Source: JBPCOI01 sp051000395
GTDB taxonomy: Bacteria > Actinomycetota > Actinomycetes > Mycobacteriales > Jatrophihabitantaceae
Assembly (NCBI GenBank): GCA_051000395.1
Contig: JBPCOI010000035.1
Coordinates: forward strand, 6,826-70,825
Direction: 5' to 3'
Length of the DNA stretch: 64,000 nt
The number at the start of each line of letters is the position of its first letter. Position 1 is the first letter of the stretch. Below the pieces are notes generated by a model that was not told the DNA's origin, made no database searches, and saw only the letters and a program-made list of their open reading frames with translations. Positions 8,127 to 16,888 of the stretch are shown one piece after another. A program made the translations under genes and the position numbers.

Positions 8127-8300
8127 GTGCTACCTCCTCTCGTGTGCTGAGCCGGCCTGGACGCTCCCGGAAAATGCGAAACGCCCCGGCGCAGGACGCA
8201 CGGGGCGGCAGGTACAGCCGAACCGTCCAACCTGCGCAGGCCGCTCCGGCGCATTCCGGAGCCGTTCGATCACGTGCGCGCACGTGATGACCAGCGGTCT
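8127..8300 (-). promoter_or_regulatory. Ribosomal protein L10 leader with attenuator-like hairpin
   Basis: The untranslated region before rplJ carries, on the minus strand, the segment AAGACCGCTGGTCATC near 8285-8300, which resembles the start of the L10-binding leader of other actinobacteria. Further down, CGCCCCG and CGGGGCG (8182-8207) form a hairpin followed on the minus strand by the T-rich stretch TTTCGCATTTT, as in an attenuator. Known leaders of this type let excess L10 repress its own operon. The assignment is by position and motif; no folding was computed. Confidence 0.65.
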
Positions 8301-8352
8301 TGGGTGGATCAGGCCATCACGTTACGGGACGGCAGGACGCGGACCAAATTGC

Positions 8353-10446
8353 TCACCCGTCGACACGCAGATCGGTCACGCTCGGCAGGCTCGGCGTTGA
8401 GACCACCGTCGACAACGCGTGATAGAGGGCGACCCAGCCCTGCGCCGGGGTGAGCGCAGCGAAATTGCATCCGGGCGACGACGCCGTCGGGCAGGCCGCG
8501 TACTCGGTGAGCGCCCCGAGGAAGGTGAGGCCGCGGCCGCCGGTCGAGAAGATGTTCGCCCACTGCACTGCCTGTACCGGCAAGTAGATCTGCGGCAGGG
8601 CCTGGATCCGTGCCGGGTTGAGCCCGCCGGCCAGCCGGTAGTGCTGGGCTTCCGTCCAGCCGTGGTTGCACGTACCGTTGCTCGCGCCGTACTCGGTGGG
8701 GCACCCGTCAGCCGCACCGGTGAAGATCAAATTCTGGCTTGTGCTCGCGAGGTAGGACGATTCCCACTGCTCGGCCTGCGGCTCGGTGCTGGCGAAGTCG
8801 GCCTCGATGTCGTCCGCCCCCGCCACGGTGACGCCGGCGCCCGGTACGAGCTGGTCGATCACCTTGTTCGCCCAATCAGCGCCCCGCCCGGAGGCAGGGT
8901 AGCCGGCGAAGTCGCCTTCGTTGTTCGTACCGACAGCGACTGTCGCACCAGAAACCGATCCGAATCCGTCGAGGTAGCCCTGCACCGCGGTAACCAGTTG
9001 CGCGTAGGTCAGATTCGTGACGGTCGCGCTGAGTTGGACGCCGGACTTGTTGTTCAGCTGCGCGCCGATGTCCAGCACCACGAGCTTCGAGCCGGACGCC
9101 GCGTCCGACTGGCCCTCGGCCATCATCGTCGCGACGTCCGACGCCGCCCCGCTGATGTTGCGCACGTAACGGCTCGTCGACGTGACCTGCGGTAGCGGCG
9201 CGTCGGCGGCGCGCACGTAGCCGGAAACGTCGGCGAGCACCTGCACGGTGCCTCGGGAGCCGTTGTAGATCGTCACCGTCCCGGCGGCGCTGAGCGGAGC
9301 GAGCACGAGGTTCGGCACGATCTGACCAGCGGTGAAGTTCAGGTTCGACACGCTCGGCCGGTTGCCCCCGCCCGCGTAGACGGTGAGGTAGCCGTACGTC
9401 GAGGGCGAGACCGCCGTGACGTTCAGGACTGCCGCGGTGACCCCCGATTTCGGCACGCCCGCTAGGCCGCCGACCTGCACCTGGATCGCCTGCCCCGGCT
9501 GCAGGGCACCGGTCTGCGGACCTATGCCAAATCGCGTGTCGAGCACCCGGCTGGGCGCCAGCGCGCCGAACGCGCCGGCCGCCACCGGGTCACCCGGCGC
9601 AAAGTAACCGGCCGCGTCCGCGATCAGTTGCACCGTGCCGCTCGAGCCGTTGTACAGGGCGACCTTGCCGTCCGCCCCAACCGGAGCGACGACGAGATTC
9701 GGCACGATCTGCCCGGGCACGAAATTGAGGTTCGAGGCCGACGGTTTCGCCCCGCCGTCGGCGTAGGCGCTGATGTAGCCGAGCGCGCTCGGATTGGCGA
9801 CCGTCACGTTGAGCACGACAGCCGAGACGCCGGGCGGGATCGTGTTGCCCAGCGCGAAGGACACCGACTGGTGCGCACCGACCGGTCCGTGGCCGGCCGA
9901 GCCGCGGGTGTCGAGCAGGCGCGTCGGTGACGGCAGCGCGCCGAAGGCGCCCTGGTCGTTCGCATTCTGTGATCCGGCGAAGGAGCCCTCGAGGTCCGCG
10001 ACCAGCTCGACGGTGCCGTGCGAGCCGTTGTAGAGCGCGACCTTGTCGTCGTCGCCGATCCGGACGACGGTGAGGTTCGCGACGGTGAGCCCCGCCACGA
10101 AGTTCAGGTTCGAGGCAATCGGCAGCTGGGAGCCGTCGGGATATGCGGTCACGTAGCCGAGCGCGGTGGGCGCGGTCACCGTCACGTTCAGCACGACCGT
10201 GTCACCAGGCGCCACGCCGGTCACTTTGCTGAGATCGAGGGAGATCGAGCCGTGCGCGGCGACAGGGCTCTGGGGTGCCCCGACACCCACCCGGGTGTCC
10301 AGGATGCGCGTCGGACTCAGCGCGTGATAGGCGCCGGTGGCCGCCGGCGCCGTGGCCGACGCGGTGCCCGTCGCGGCGAGCGCCGTCGCGGCGATCGTGA
10401 GCAGGCCCGCGGTCACCAGGCGCGTCGCACGGCCGATTGCTGTCAC
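8353..10446 (-). CDS. Secreted protein with three beta-rich repeats and an unknown C-terminal domain
   Basis: A 697-residue exported protein. A signal peptide at residues 1-32 ends at an Ala-x-Ala site (TASATAP). Three repeats of about 120 residues follow (about 38-155, 165-280 and 288-405); each opens with a R(I/L/V)LDTR motif, contains an SNLNF motif and ends YNGS-GTV-L-AD. Such repeats occur in actinobacterial surface proteins. Residues 420-697 have strand-like segments (VVLDIGAQL, VAVGTNNEGDF, ADDIEADF, LIFTGAADGCP) that could be a TIM-barrel hydrolase, but I cannot name a family. It sits inside the ribosomal protein cluster, where mycobacteria carry unrelated inserts. Confidence 0.85.
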   Translation of the reverse strand: MTAIGRATRLVTAGLLTIAATALAATGTASATAPAATGAYHALSPTRILDTRVGVGAPQSPVAAHGSISLDLSKVTGVAPGDTVVLNVTVTAPTALGYVTAYPDGSQLPIASNLNFVAGLTVANLTVVRIGDDDKVALYNGSHGTVELVADLEGSFAGSQNANDQGAFGALPSPTRLLDTRGSAGHGPVGAHQSVSFALGNTIPPGVSAVVLNVTVANPSALGYISAYADGGAKPSASNLNFVPGQIVPNLVVAPVGADGKVALYNGSSGTVQLIADAAGYFAPGDPVAAGAFGALAPSRVLDTRFGIGPQTGALQPGQAIQVQVGGLAGVPKSGVTAAVLNVTAVSPSTYGYLTVYAGGGNRPSVSNLNFTAGQIVPNLVLAPLSAAGTVTIYNGSRGTVQVLADVSGYVRAADAPLPQVTSTSRYVRNISGAASDVATMMAEGQSDAASGSKLVVLDIGAQLNNKSGVQLSATVTNLTYAQLVTAVQGYLDGFGSVSGATVAVGTNNEGDFAGYPASGRGADWANKVIDQLVPGAGVTVAGADDIEADFASTEPQAEQWESSYLASTSQNLIFTGAADGCPTEYGASNGTCNHGWTEAQHYRLAGGLNPARIQALPQIYLPVQAVQWANIFSTGGRGLTFLGALTEYAACPTASSPGCNFAALTPAQGWVALYHALSTVVSTPSLPSVTDLRVDG

Positions 10447-10501
10447 GGCGCTCGGCCTTCGCGTCGCGCCAACAACCCAGACAACTCTGACAACGCTGCC
10501 G

Positions 10502-11215
10502 TCACTGCGCCGCGTCCTCGAGCAGGTTGCGGGTGCGGTTGGCGTCGACCGGGATGCCCGGGCCCATCGTCGTGGTGAAGGTGACCTTCTTCAGGTACTT
10601 CCCCTTGGCTGCGGACGGCTTGGCGCGCAGGATCTCCTCCAGCGCGGCCGCGTAGTTCTCCACCAGCTGCTCGGCGCTAAAGGATGCCTTGCCGATCACC
10701 AGGTGCAGGTTGGACTGCTTGTCGACCCGGAAGCTGATCTTGCCGCCCTTGATGTCCGCGACGGCCTTGGCGACGTCCGGGGTGACGGTGCCGGTCTTCG
10801 GGTTCGGCATCAGGCCGCGCGGGCCGAGCACGCGCGCGATGCGCCCCACCTTGGCCATCTGGTCGGGCGTGGCGATCGCTGCGTCGAAGTCGAGGAACCC
10901 GTCGGTGATCTCGGCGATCAGGTCGTCGCTGCCGACCTTCTCCGCGCCGGCAGCGCGGGCCTGCTCGGCCTTCTCGCCGGTGGCGAAGACGATGACGCGT
11001 GCGGTCTTGCCGGTCCCGTGCGGCAGGCTCACCGTCCCGCGCACCATCTGATCTGCCTTGCGCGGGTCGACGCCGAGGCGCAGCGCGACCTCGACCGTCG
11101 CGTCGAACTTCGTCGGCGAGGCCTGCTTGGCGACGGAGGCTGCCTCGAGCGGCGAGTAGAGCTTGCCGGCATCGACGTGTTCGGCTGCGTTGCGGTATGC
11201 CTTGCTGCGTTGCAT
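10502..11215 (-). CDS. rplA: 50S ribosomal protein L1
   Basis: A 237-residue L1, which binds 23S rRNA at the mobile stalk. The L1 signature GPRGLMPNPKTGTV lies at about residue 130. The N-terminus (MQRSKAYRNAAEH) and C-terminus (PGIPVDANRTRN) are typical. It follows rplK by 89 bases and is separated from rplJ by the secreted-protein gene. Confidence 0.98.
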   Translation of the reverse strand: MQRSKAYRNAAEHVDAGKLYSPLEAASVAKQASPTKFDATVEVALRLGVDPRKADQMVRGTVSLPHGTGKTARVIVFATGEKAEQARAAGAEKVGSDDLIAEITDGFLDFDAAIATPDQMAKVGRIARVLGPRGLMPNPKTGTVTPDVAKAVADIKGGKISFRVDKQSNLHLVIGKASFSAEQLVENYAAALEEILRAKPSAAKGKYLKKVTFTTTMGPGIPVDANRTRNLLEDAAQ

Positions 11216-11304
11216 GGTGACTCCTCCTCAGGAGCTAGTGGTCGCCGGACCGTGACGCTCACGGCCCTCCCACGCCTTCTGCCCGCCCTGGAGCGGGCGA
11301 CGGG

Positions 11305-11733
11305 TCACTCGACGGTGATACCCATCGAGCGGGCCGTCCCGGCGATGATCTTCGCTGCCTGATCGACGTCGTTCGCGTTGAGGTCTTCCATCTTCGTCTC
11401 GGCGATCTCGCGGACCTGGGCCATCGAAACCTTGGCCACCTTCTTGGTGTGCGGTTCGCCGCTGCCCTTTTCGACGCCCGCGGCCTTCAGCAGCAGGCGC
11501 GCTGCCGGCGGGGTCTTGGTGACGAAGGTGAACGAGCGGTCCTCGTACACCGAGATCTCGACGGGGACGACCTGGCCGCGCTGCGACTCGGTGGCGGCGT
11601 TGTAGGACTTGCAGAACTCCATGATGTTGACACCGTGCTGGCCCAGCGCGGGACCGACCGGGGGTGCCGGGTTGGCGGCACCGGCCTGGATCTGCAGTTT
11701 GATGATCGCGGCGAGCTTCTTCTTGGCAGGCAT
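11305..11733 (-). CDS. rplK: 50S ribosomal protein L11
   Basis: A 142-residue L11, part of the GTPase-associated centre and target of thiopeptide antibiotics in other bacteria. The start at 11733 gives the standard MPAKKKLAAIIKLQIQAG. The conserved PPVGPALGQHGVNIMEF and the C-terminal signature around DLNANDVDQAAKIIAGTARS are present. It lies 23 bases after nusG. Confidence 0.98.
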   Translation of the reverse strand: MPAKKKLAAIIKLQIQAGAANPAPPVGPALGQHGVNIMEFCKSYNAATESQRGQVVPVEISVYEDRSFTFVTKTPPAARLLLKAAGVEKGSGEPHTKKVAKVSMAQVREIAETKMEDLNANDVDQAAKIIAGTARSMGITVE

Positions 11734-11756
11734 GAGGTCTCTTCCCGGTGGATGAA

Positions 11757-12671
11757 CTAGATCTTGGAAACCTGGCTGAACGCCAGCTCGACGGGCGTCT
11801 CGCGACCGAAGATCGACACGAGCACGTGCAGCTTCTGGTGCATGGGGTCGATCTCGCTGATCGTCGCCGGAAGCGAGGCGAACGGACCGTCCATCACGGT
11901 GACCGACTCGCCGATCTCGTAGTAGACCTGTGGCAGCTGCGGCTTGTCGGCCGCCGTGGCCCCGGGGCGACCGGCGGCGACGGCCGCTGCGTGCTGCGTT
12001 GCCGGCGCCAGGATCTTCACGACCTCGTCGAGGGTCAGCGGCGAGGGTCGCGACGTCGCGCCGACGAATCCGGTGACGCCGGGCGTGTTGCGTACAGCGC
12101 CCCACGACTCGTCGTTGAGGTCCATCCGCACCAGGATGTAGCCCGGAAACACCTTGCGCTGCACCTGCTGACGCTTGCCGTTCTTGATCTCGACGACCTC
12201 TTCGGTCGGCACCTCGACCTGGAAGATGTAGTCCTCCATGTCCAGCGACTGGATGCGGCTCTCGAGGTTGCTCTTGACCTTGTTCTCGTAGCCGGCGTAG
12301 GAGTGCACGACGTACCAGTCGCCGAACTGGGTGCGCAGTTCGCGACGCAGCACCTCGACGGGGTCCTCCTCGACCTCGTCGTCGGCCTCCGCGCCGGAGT
12401 CCGTCGCGGCGTCGGCCGAGGCATCCTCAGCGGGCGCCTCGGCCGCGTCGATCTCGTCCGCGCCGCCCAGTGCCGACACGTCGAGCGTGTCGTCCGCGCC
12501 GATGGGCTCACCCGCACCGGCGCCGAGCAGGCGCGCGGCCGAGGCGACGTCGGTGGGCCCTTCGGCGGCGGATTCGGCGGACTCGGCAGACTCGCTGCGG
12601 CCGGCGCCGAACGGGTCGCCGAGCTCGGGGTGTTCGTCGCCGTTGCCCACGGCGTCGTCGTACTCGGACAC
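11757..12671 (-). CDS. nusG: Transcription termination/antitermination protein NusG
   Basis: NusG bridges RNA polymerase and the ribosome or Rho. The 304 residues comprise an acidic, Ala/Glu-rich N-terminal extension of about 105 residues, the NGN domain (about 115-225, with DWYVVHSYAGYENKVK) and a KOW domain at the end (GESVTVMDGPFASL). Such N-terminal extensions are common in actinobacteria. The gene lies between secE and rplK and ends in TAG. Confidence 0.97.
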   Translation of the reverse strand: MSEYDDAVGNGDEHPELGDPFGAGRSESAESAESAAEGPTDVASAARLLGAGAGEPIGADDTLDVSALGGADEIDAAEAPAEDASADAATDSGAEADDEVEEDPVEVLRRELRTQFGDWYVVHSYAGYENKVKSNLESRIQSLDMEDYIFQVEVPTEEVVEIKNGKRQQVQRKVFPGYILVRMDLNDESWGAVRNTPGVTGFVGATSRPSPLTLDEVVKILAPATQHAAAVAAGRPGATAADKPQLPQVYYEIGESVTVMDGPFASLPATISEIDPMHQKLHVLVSIFGRETPVELAFSQVSKI

Positions 12672-12724
12672 AGTCTCTCTTCTCTTGCTCGATGACGGAT
12701 TCGATGCGCCTCGTGCCGGCGCGC

Positions 12725-12958
12725 TCAGCCGAAGACCAGCAGCACCAGCTTGGCGAATCCGATGTCCAGGCCGGCGACGATCGCCGTCATGATCACCAGG
12801 AAGATGATCACGACGATGGCGTAGGTCACCAGCTCGTTACGCGAGGGCCAGAGCACCTTGCGCAGCTCCGAGACGCTCTCCCGGACGAAGCGCGCGGGCC
12901 GGCCGCCGGGGCCTCCCGTGGAACGGGGGGCCGCGGGCTCGGTGCGAGTCGCGGTCAC
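12725..12958 (-). CDS. secE: Preprotein translocase subunit SecE
   Basis: A 77-residue SecE with a basic Pro/Gly-rich N-terminus, the conserved amphipathic helix (RFVRESVSELRKVLWPSR) and one C-terminal transmembrane helix (YAIVVIIFLVIMTAIVAGLD). It stabilises SecY in the Sec translocon. It sits between tRNA-Trp and nusG, as in most bacteria. Confidence 0.97.
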   Translation of the reverse strand: MTATRTEPAAPRSTGGPGGRPARFVRESVSELRKVLWPSRNELVTYAIVVIIFLVIMTAIVAGLDIGFAKLVLLVFG

Positions 12959-13001
12959 GAGCTCTCCTCTCGGACGGTGTGCACGGACGTGCCTTGCTGC
13001 G

Positions 13002-13074
13002 CAGGGGCGGCAGGACTCGAACCTGCAACCGCCGGTTTTGGAGACCGGTGCTCTACCAATTGAGCCACGCCCCT
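13002..13074 (-). tRNA. tRNA-Trp (CCA)
   Basis: A 73-base cloverleaf with acceptor AGGGGCG/CGCCCCT, D-loop start GGCTCAATTGG, anticodon loop CTCCAAA (anticodon CCA) and T-arm GGTTCGAGTCC. Discriminator is G; CCA is not encoded. It lies just upstream of secE, a very common arrangement. Confidence 0.97.
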
Positions 13075-13266
13075 AGGGACCTACAGGGACGCTGCACCGC
13101 CTGCACCTGTTCCACCCGTTCGCGAGCATGCTGGCGCAAGGGCACGGCGGACCCCGATGATCCATTCTACGGGTCGCCCTGGCTTCGCTCCAACCTTGCG
13201 GCCAGCCGGTCTCCTGCCACGGCCCGGCGGCGAAAAGGCGCTGCACCGGTCTGCGACGATAGCGCC

Positions 13267-14466
13267 ATGGGAGCTCGGGTGTCCGACCGCATCGCCGCCA
13301 TCGCCGAGTCCGCCACCCTGGCCGTCGACGCCAGGGCCAAAGCGCTCAAGGCCGCGGGACGTCCGGTCATCGGCTTCGGCGCCGGCGAACCGGACTTCCC
13401 GACCCCGGATTACATCGTCGAGGCCGCGGGGGCCGCGTGCCGCGACCCCCGCAACCCCCACTACACGCCGGTGCCGGGGCTGCCGGAGCTGCGTACGGCG
13501 ATCGCGGCGAAGACGATGCGCGACACCGCCTACCAGCTCGACGCCTCGCAGGTCCTGGTCACCAACGGCGGCAAGCAGGCGGTCTACAACGCGTTCGCGG
13601 CGCTGCTCGACCCCGGCGACGAGGTCCTGCTGATCGCGCCGTACTGGACGACCTATCCCGAGGCGGTCAAGCTCGCCGGCGGCACGCCGGTGGAGGTGAT
13701 CACGGACGAGAGCACCGGCTACCTCGCGTCCGTGGAGCAGCTGGAGGCCGCCCGGACCGAGTGCACCAAGGTGTTGCTGTTCGTCTCCCCGTCGAACCCC
13801 ACCGGAGCGGTATACCCCCCCGAGCAGGTGCGCGCGATCGGGCAATGGGCCGCGTCGCACGAGCTCTGGGTCGTCACCGACGAGATCTACGAGCACCTCA
13901 CCTACGCCGGCGCCGAGAACGTCTCGATCGCCACGGTGGCACCGGAACTCGGCGACCGCGTCGTCGTCCTGAACGGTGTCGCCAAGACCTACGCGATGAC
14001 CGGTTGGCGCGTCGGCTGGCTGATCGGACCGGCGGATGTCGTCAAGGCCGCGACGAACCTGCAGTCGCATGCGACCTCGAACGTCTCCAACGTCGCTCAG
14101 GTGGCGGCACTGGCCGCGGTCAGCGGGGACCTGTCCGCGGTGGCCATGATGCGCGAGGCCTTCGACCGGCGCCGGCGCGCGATCGTCCGCATGCTCGGCG
14201 AGATTCCCGGCGTGATCTGCCCCGAGCCGCTGGGTGCCTTCTATGCCTACCCCTCGGTCAAGGGCCTGCTCGGCAAACCGCTGCGCGGACGCGTGTCGAA
14301 CTCCTCGGCCGAGCTGGCGGCCGTCATCCTCGACGAGGCCGAGGTCGCGGTCGTCCCCGGCGAGGCGTTCGGCACGCCGGGCTATCTGCGCCTGTCCTAC
14401 GCGCTCGGCGACGCGGATCTTGCCGAGGGCATCGCGCGCATCGCCAAGCTCGTGGCCGACAGCTGA
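13267..14466 (+). CDS. Aspartate aminotransferase family (class I/II, PLP-dependent)
   Basis: A 399-residue fold-type I aminotransferase, expected to exchange amino groups between aspartate and 2-oxoglutarate. Key segments are FGAGEPDFPTPDYI near residue 37, NPTGAVYP at about 180, TDEIYEHLTY at about 205 and the PLP lysine in NGVAKTYAMTGWRVGW at about 240. Start at 13267 (MGARVSDRIAAIAESATLAVD) matches the family. This class is usually annotated aspC/aspB in this neighbourhood. Its TGA lies inside a long palindrome. Confidence 0.93.
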   Translation: MGARVSDRIAAIAESATLAVDARAKALKAAGRPVIGFGAGEPDFPTPDYIVEAAGAACRDPRNPHYTPVPGLPELRTAIAAKTMRDTAYQLDASQVLVTNGGKQAVYNAFAALLDPGDEVLLIAPYWTTYPEAVKLAGGTPVEVITDESTGYLASVEQLEAARTECTKVLLFVSPSNPTGAVYPPEQVRAIGQWAASHELWVVTDEIYEHLTYAGAENVSIATVAPELGDRVVVLNGVAKTYAMTGWRVGWLIGPADVVKAATNLQSHATSNVSNVAQVAALAAVSGDLSAVAMMREAFDRRRRAIVRMLGEIPGVICPEPLGAFYAYPSVKGLLGKPLRGRVSNSSAELAAVILDEAEVAVVPGEAFGTPGYLRLSYALGDADLAEGIARIAKLVADS

Positions 14467-14520
14467 GCGATCGCGGTACCTGAGCGTCGGATTCCGACGC
14501 CGACGTACCGCAATCGCTCA
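14464..14520. terminator. Bidirectional terminator palindrome carrying both stop codons
   Basis: A 57-base inverted repeat: the 27-base arms match at 23 positions and the loop is ATT. The left arm begins TGAGCGAT with the stop codon of the aminotransferase; the right arm ends ATCGCTCA, whose complement is the TGA stop of the convergent peptidase gene. The two genes are therefore separated only by this hairpin. It can end transcription in both directions. Confidence 0.85.
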
Positions 14521-15981
14521 GGGGAGCGCGCCGGCCCTGCGAAGGACGGCGACGGCGGCCGGCAGGTCCTTGATCGCGGCAGCGAAGTCCTTCGGATTTG
14601 CGATCCGCCACGCATTTGCGGCCACGTAGCAGCGCAGCGCGGCATCCCACCTGGGCGCCCCGGCCGCAACGCGGGCGGCCTCCAGCGCGGCGGCACCCTT
14701 GTCGTAAGTCGTGTAGTAGTAACCGCCGACATCCGTGCCGTAGGACTCCGTCGAGCGGTCGACCGCACCCGGCGCCGCAAGTGCGGAACGTGGCTCGAGG
14801 TCGCCGTCCACGAGCTGCTCGGAGTACTGCGCGAACGCCTCGTCCATCCAGGGATGCAAGGCCTGCGAGTCCCCGACCATCGCGTAGAACCACTGGTGCG
14901 CGGTCTCGTGCACCGCGACCAGGCGCGAGCCGTCCAGCATCAGGATCGAGCTGGGGTACTCGATCCCGCCGCCGCCGGCAGGCAGGCGTGCCACGGACAG
15001 CGACGGGAACGGGAACGGCCCGAAGCGCTTGGCCAGCTGGGTGATCGCCCGCTGGAACTGCGGGACGAGCTGGTCGCGGATCTGGCTGTCGTAGGCGCCG
15101 AGCCGCAGGTGCACGCCGAGCACCGTGGTGTCGGAGACCGCGAAGGGTCCGACGGCGACGCTGACGTCCCGCGCGGCCGCGATCGTCGAATGCCAGAGCC
15201 GAGTCCCATCGGCCGCGCGCGGTGGTGTCGCGGGGTCGCCCGACATGATCACCGTGTCGGCGGCGGGGGCGGTGACGGTGAGGTCCGTGTCCATCGCCTC
15301 GCTGGTGGCGCTCTCGGCCGGGAACTGGATCATGTCCTCGGTGTGCCAGCCGAAGCCGCGCTCCCAGGCGAGCAGCGGCTCGCCCGAGCCGAACCAGGCG
15401 TAGCGGGCGCCGCCGCGGTCCGTGCGTCCGAAGCGGTCGAAGGACTGCGGCCCCAGGGTGAGGGTGAACGCCAGCGCGGCGTGCACCGTCGTCCCGGCGG
15501 AGATCGTGCGGCCGAACGGGATGTGCAGCAGGCCGCCCTGGGTGCTCGGATCGGCGGCCGCCCGGCTGAAGGTGAACTTGCCGGCGCCGTGGTCGGCAGT
15601 GGCGGACCGCACGACGATCTTGTTGCCCTCCCGCACGGTGGGAGCGGTGTTCGCCGTCAGCCGGAAGACCAGCTCGGTGACCGGCAGGTCGGGGGTGAAC
15701 GTGACGTGCTCGGTGCCGCTGACGGTGCTCAGGTCGGCGGCGATCCGGAAGCCGAGCTGCACCCCGGGCCGCTTCGGGTCCGGCGCGGCGTAGGTCGACG
15801 GGCAACCCGGGCGGCCGGGACCGGACGGCGTGCCCGACGCCGTCGCCGACGGTGCCGCGGAGGATCTCGGCGATCCCCCGCGGCCGCTGACGGTGGCAGA
15901 GCACCCAGTGATCGCCAGGGCCACGGCGGCGAGAGCGGCCGTCGCGCGTCGCGGCCCGCTTACCGCACGCCGGCGGCCCAT
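14518..15981 (-). CDS. M1-type zinc metallopeptidase lipoprotein
   Basis: A 487-residue exported lipoprotein with a gluzincin catalytic centre. The start at 15981 gives a signal peptide ending in the lipobox AITGC (Cys at about residue 28), so the protein should be anchored outside the membrane. The zinc site HETAHQW lies at about residue 320 and the third ligand Glu in MDEAFAQYSE follows 19 residues later, as in the M1 family. The usual GAMEN motif appears only as GGIEY. The start lies 22 bases inside the upstream DUF2505 gene. Substrate unknown. Confidence 0.9.
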   Translation of the reverse strand: MGRRRAVSGPRRATAALAAVALAITGCSATVSGRGGSPRSSAAPSATASGTPSGPGRPGCPSTYAAPDPKRPGVQLGFRIAADLSTVSGTEHVTFTPDLPVTELVFRLTANTAPTVREGNKIVVRSATADHGAGKFTFSRAAADPSTQGGLLHIPFGRTISAGTTVHAALAFTLTLGPQSFDRFGRTDRGGARYAWFGSGEPLLAWERGFGWHTEDMIQFPAESATSEAMDTDLTVTAPAADTVIMSGDPATPPRAADGTRLWHSTIAAARDVSVAVGPFAVSDTTVLGVHLRLGAYDSQIRDQLVPQFQRAITQLAKRFGPFPFPSLSVARLPAGGGGIEYPSSILMLDGSRLVAVHETAHQWFYAMVGDSQALHPWMDEAFAQYSEQLVDGDLEPRSALAAPGAVDRSTESYGTDVGGYYYTTYDKGAAALEAARVAAGAPRWDAALRCYVAANAWRIANPKDFAAAIKDLPAAVAVLRRAGALP

Positions 15982-16460
15982 GCCTTGCCCGTCTGCTCCT
16001 CGGCGTCGATGACACCGAGGATAATCGGCGCGGCGAACTTCTCGACCTTGCCCGCGAGCAGCGGGACGTGCGCCCTGAAGAGCGCGTCGATAACGATCAC
16101 GGCCGCTTCGGCGCCGTCGGGCCGCAACGTGATCGTGCCCTTGAGCGACGCCGGAGCACCGTGGAAGTCGACGCTCAGCACGGCGCTTCGCGATCCGTCC
16201 GCCGCAGCCGGGCCCCACGCGATCGTCTCGGTGGACGTGACCCCGGCCGGCACGAACCTGCGCAACAGCGAGGGGAAGCCGACGGTCGGCAGCGTGCGCT
16301 TGGTCGTGACGATCGTCGCTGCGCCGTCCTCCACGACGCGCACGTCGTAGGACAGCGCGCCCGCGTCGCGGCACTTGCGTTCCTGGAACACTTTGCTGCA
16401 CGACATCGCATAGACCTCCTCGGCCGGCAGCGCGTTGTGCATCGTCCGCTCGATCCTCAC
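15960..16460 (-). CDS. DUF2505 family protein
   Basis: A 166-residue protein of the DUF2505 type, a START/SRPBCC-like ligand-binding fold common in actinobacteria. The N-terminus MRIERTMHNALPAEEVYAM and the C-terminal helix (VEKFAAPIILGVIDAEEQTG) fit this family. The GTG start overlaps the TGA of the HadB-like gene (GTGA). No catalytic residues are evident; it may bind a hydrophobic ligand, which would suit its place behind fatty-acid dehydratase genes. That link is an inference. Confidence 0.85.
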   Translation of the reverse strand: MRIERTMHNALPAEEVYAMSCSKVFQERKCRDAGALSYDVRVVEDGAATIVTTKRTLPTVGFPSLLRRFVPAGVTSTETIAWGPAAADGSRSAVLSVDFHGAPASLKGTITLRPDGAEAAVIVIDALFRAHVPLLAGKVEKFAAPIILGVIDAEEQTGKAWAAGVR

Positions 16461-16888
16461 GCGTCGCTTCTCCTGCGCACCAGGGCACGCGCCCTGGCCA
16501 GCACGGTCTGCCCGTCGACGGTGGCCGTCAGCTCGATCTCGCACAGCCCGTCCTCGCGCACCGCCCGCACGACCGCCGCGACGTGCAGCACCGCCCCGTC
16601 CGGGTCGGGGACGACGATCGGGCGGGTGAAGCGCACCGAGTACTCCAGCACGCCGGCCGGGTCGCCCGTCCAGTCGGTGACCACCCGGATCGCCTCGGCC
16701 ATCGTGAACATGCCGTGCGCGATGACGTCCGGCAGCCCAACCGATTTCGCGAACCGCTCGTTCCAGTGGATCGGGTTGAAGTCCCCGGACGCCCCTGCGT
16801 AGCGAACCAGATCGGCACGGGTGATTGGGAAATCCTGGCCGGGCAGCTCGTCGCCGACGCGGGGGCGTGCGGCTGCGGACGCGCTCAC
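16457..16888 (-). CDS. MaoC-like (3R)-hydroxyacyl dehydratase, HadB-like subunit
   Basis: A 143-residue hot-dog-fold protein with the hydratase 2 motif: Asp and His in GDFNPIHWNERFA followed by AHGMF, which supplies the catalytic dyad. In mycobacteria HadB is the catalytic partner of HadA in FAS-II chain elongation. The gene overlaps the HadA-like gene by four bases, so a heterodimer is likely. Whether the substrate is a mycolate precursor or an ordinary acyl chain cannot be judged here. Confidence 0.9.
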   Translation of the reverse strand: MSASAAARPRVGDELPGQDFPITRADLVRYAGASGDFNPIHWNERFAKSVGLPDVIAHGMFTMAEAIRVVTDWTGDPAGVLEYSVRFTRPIVVPDPDGAVLHVAAVVRAVREDGLCEIELTATVDGQTVLARARALVRRRSDA

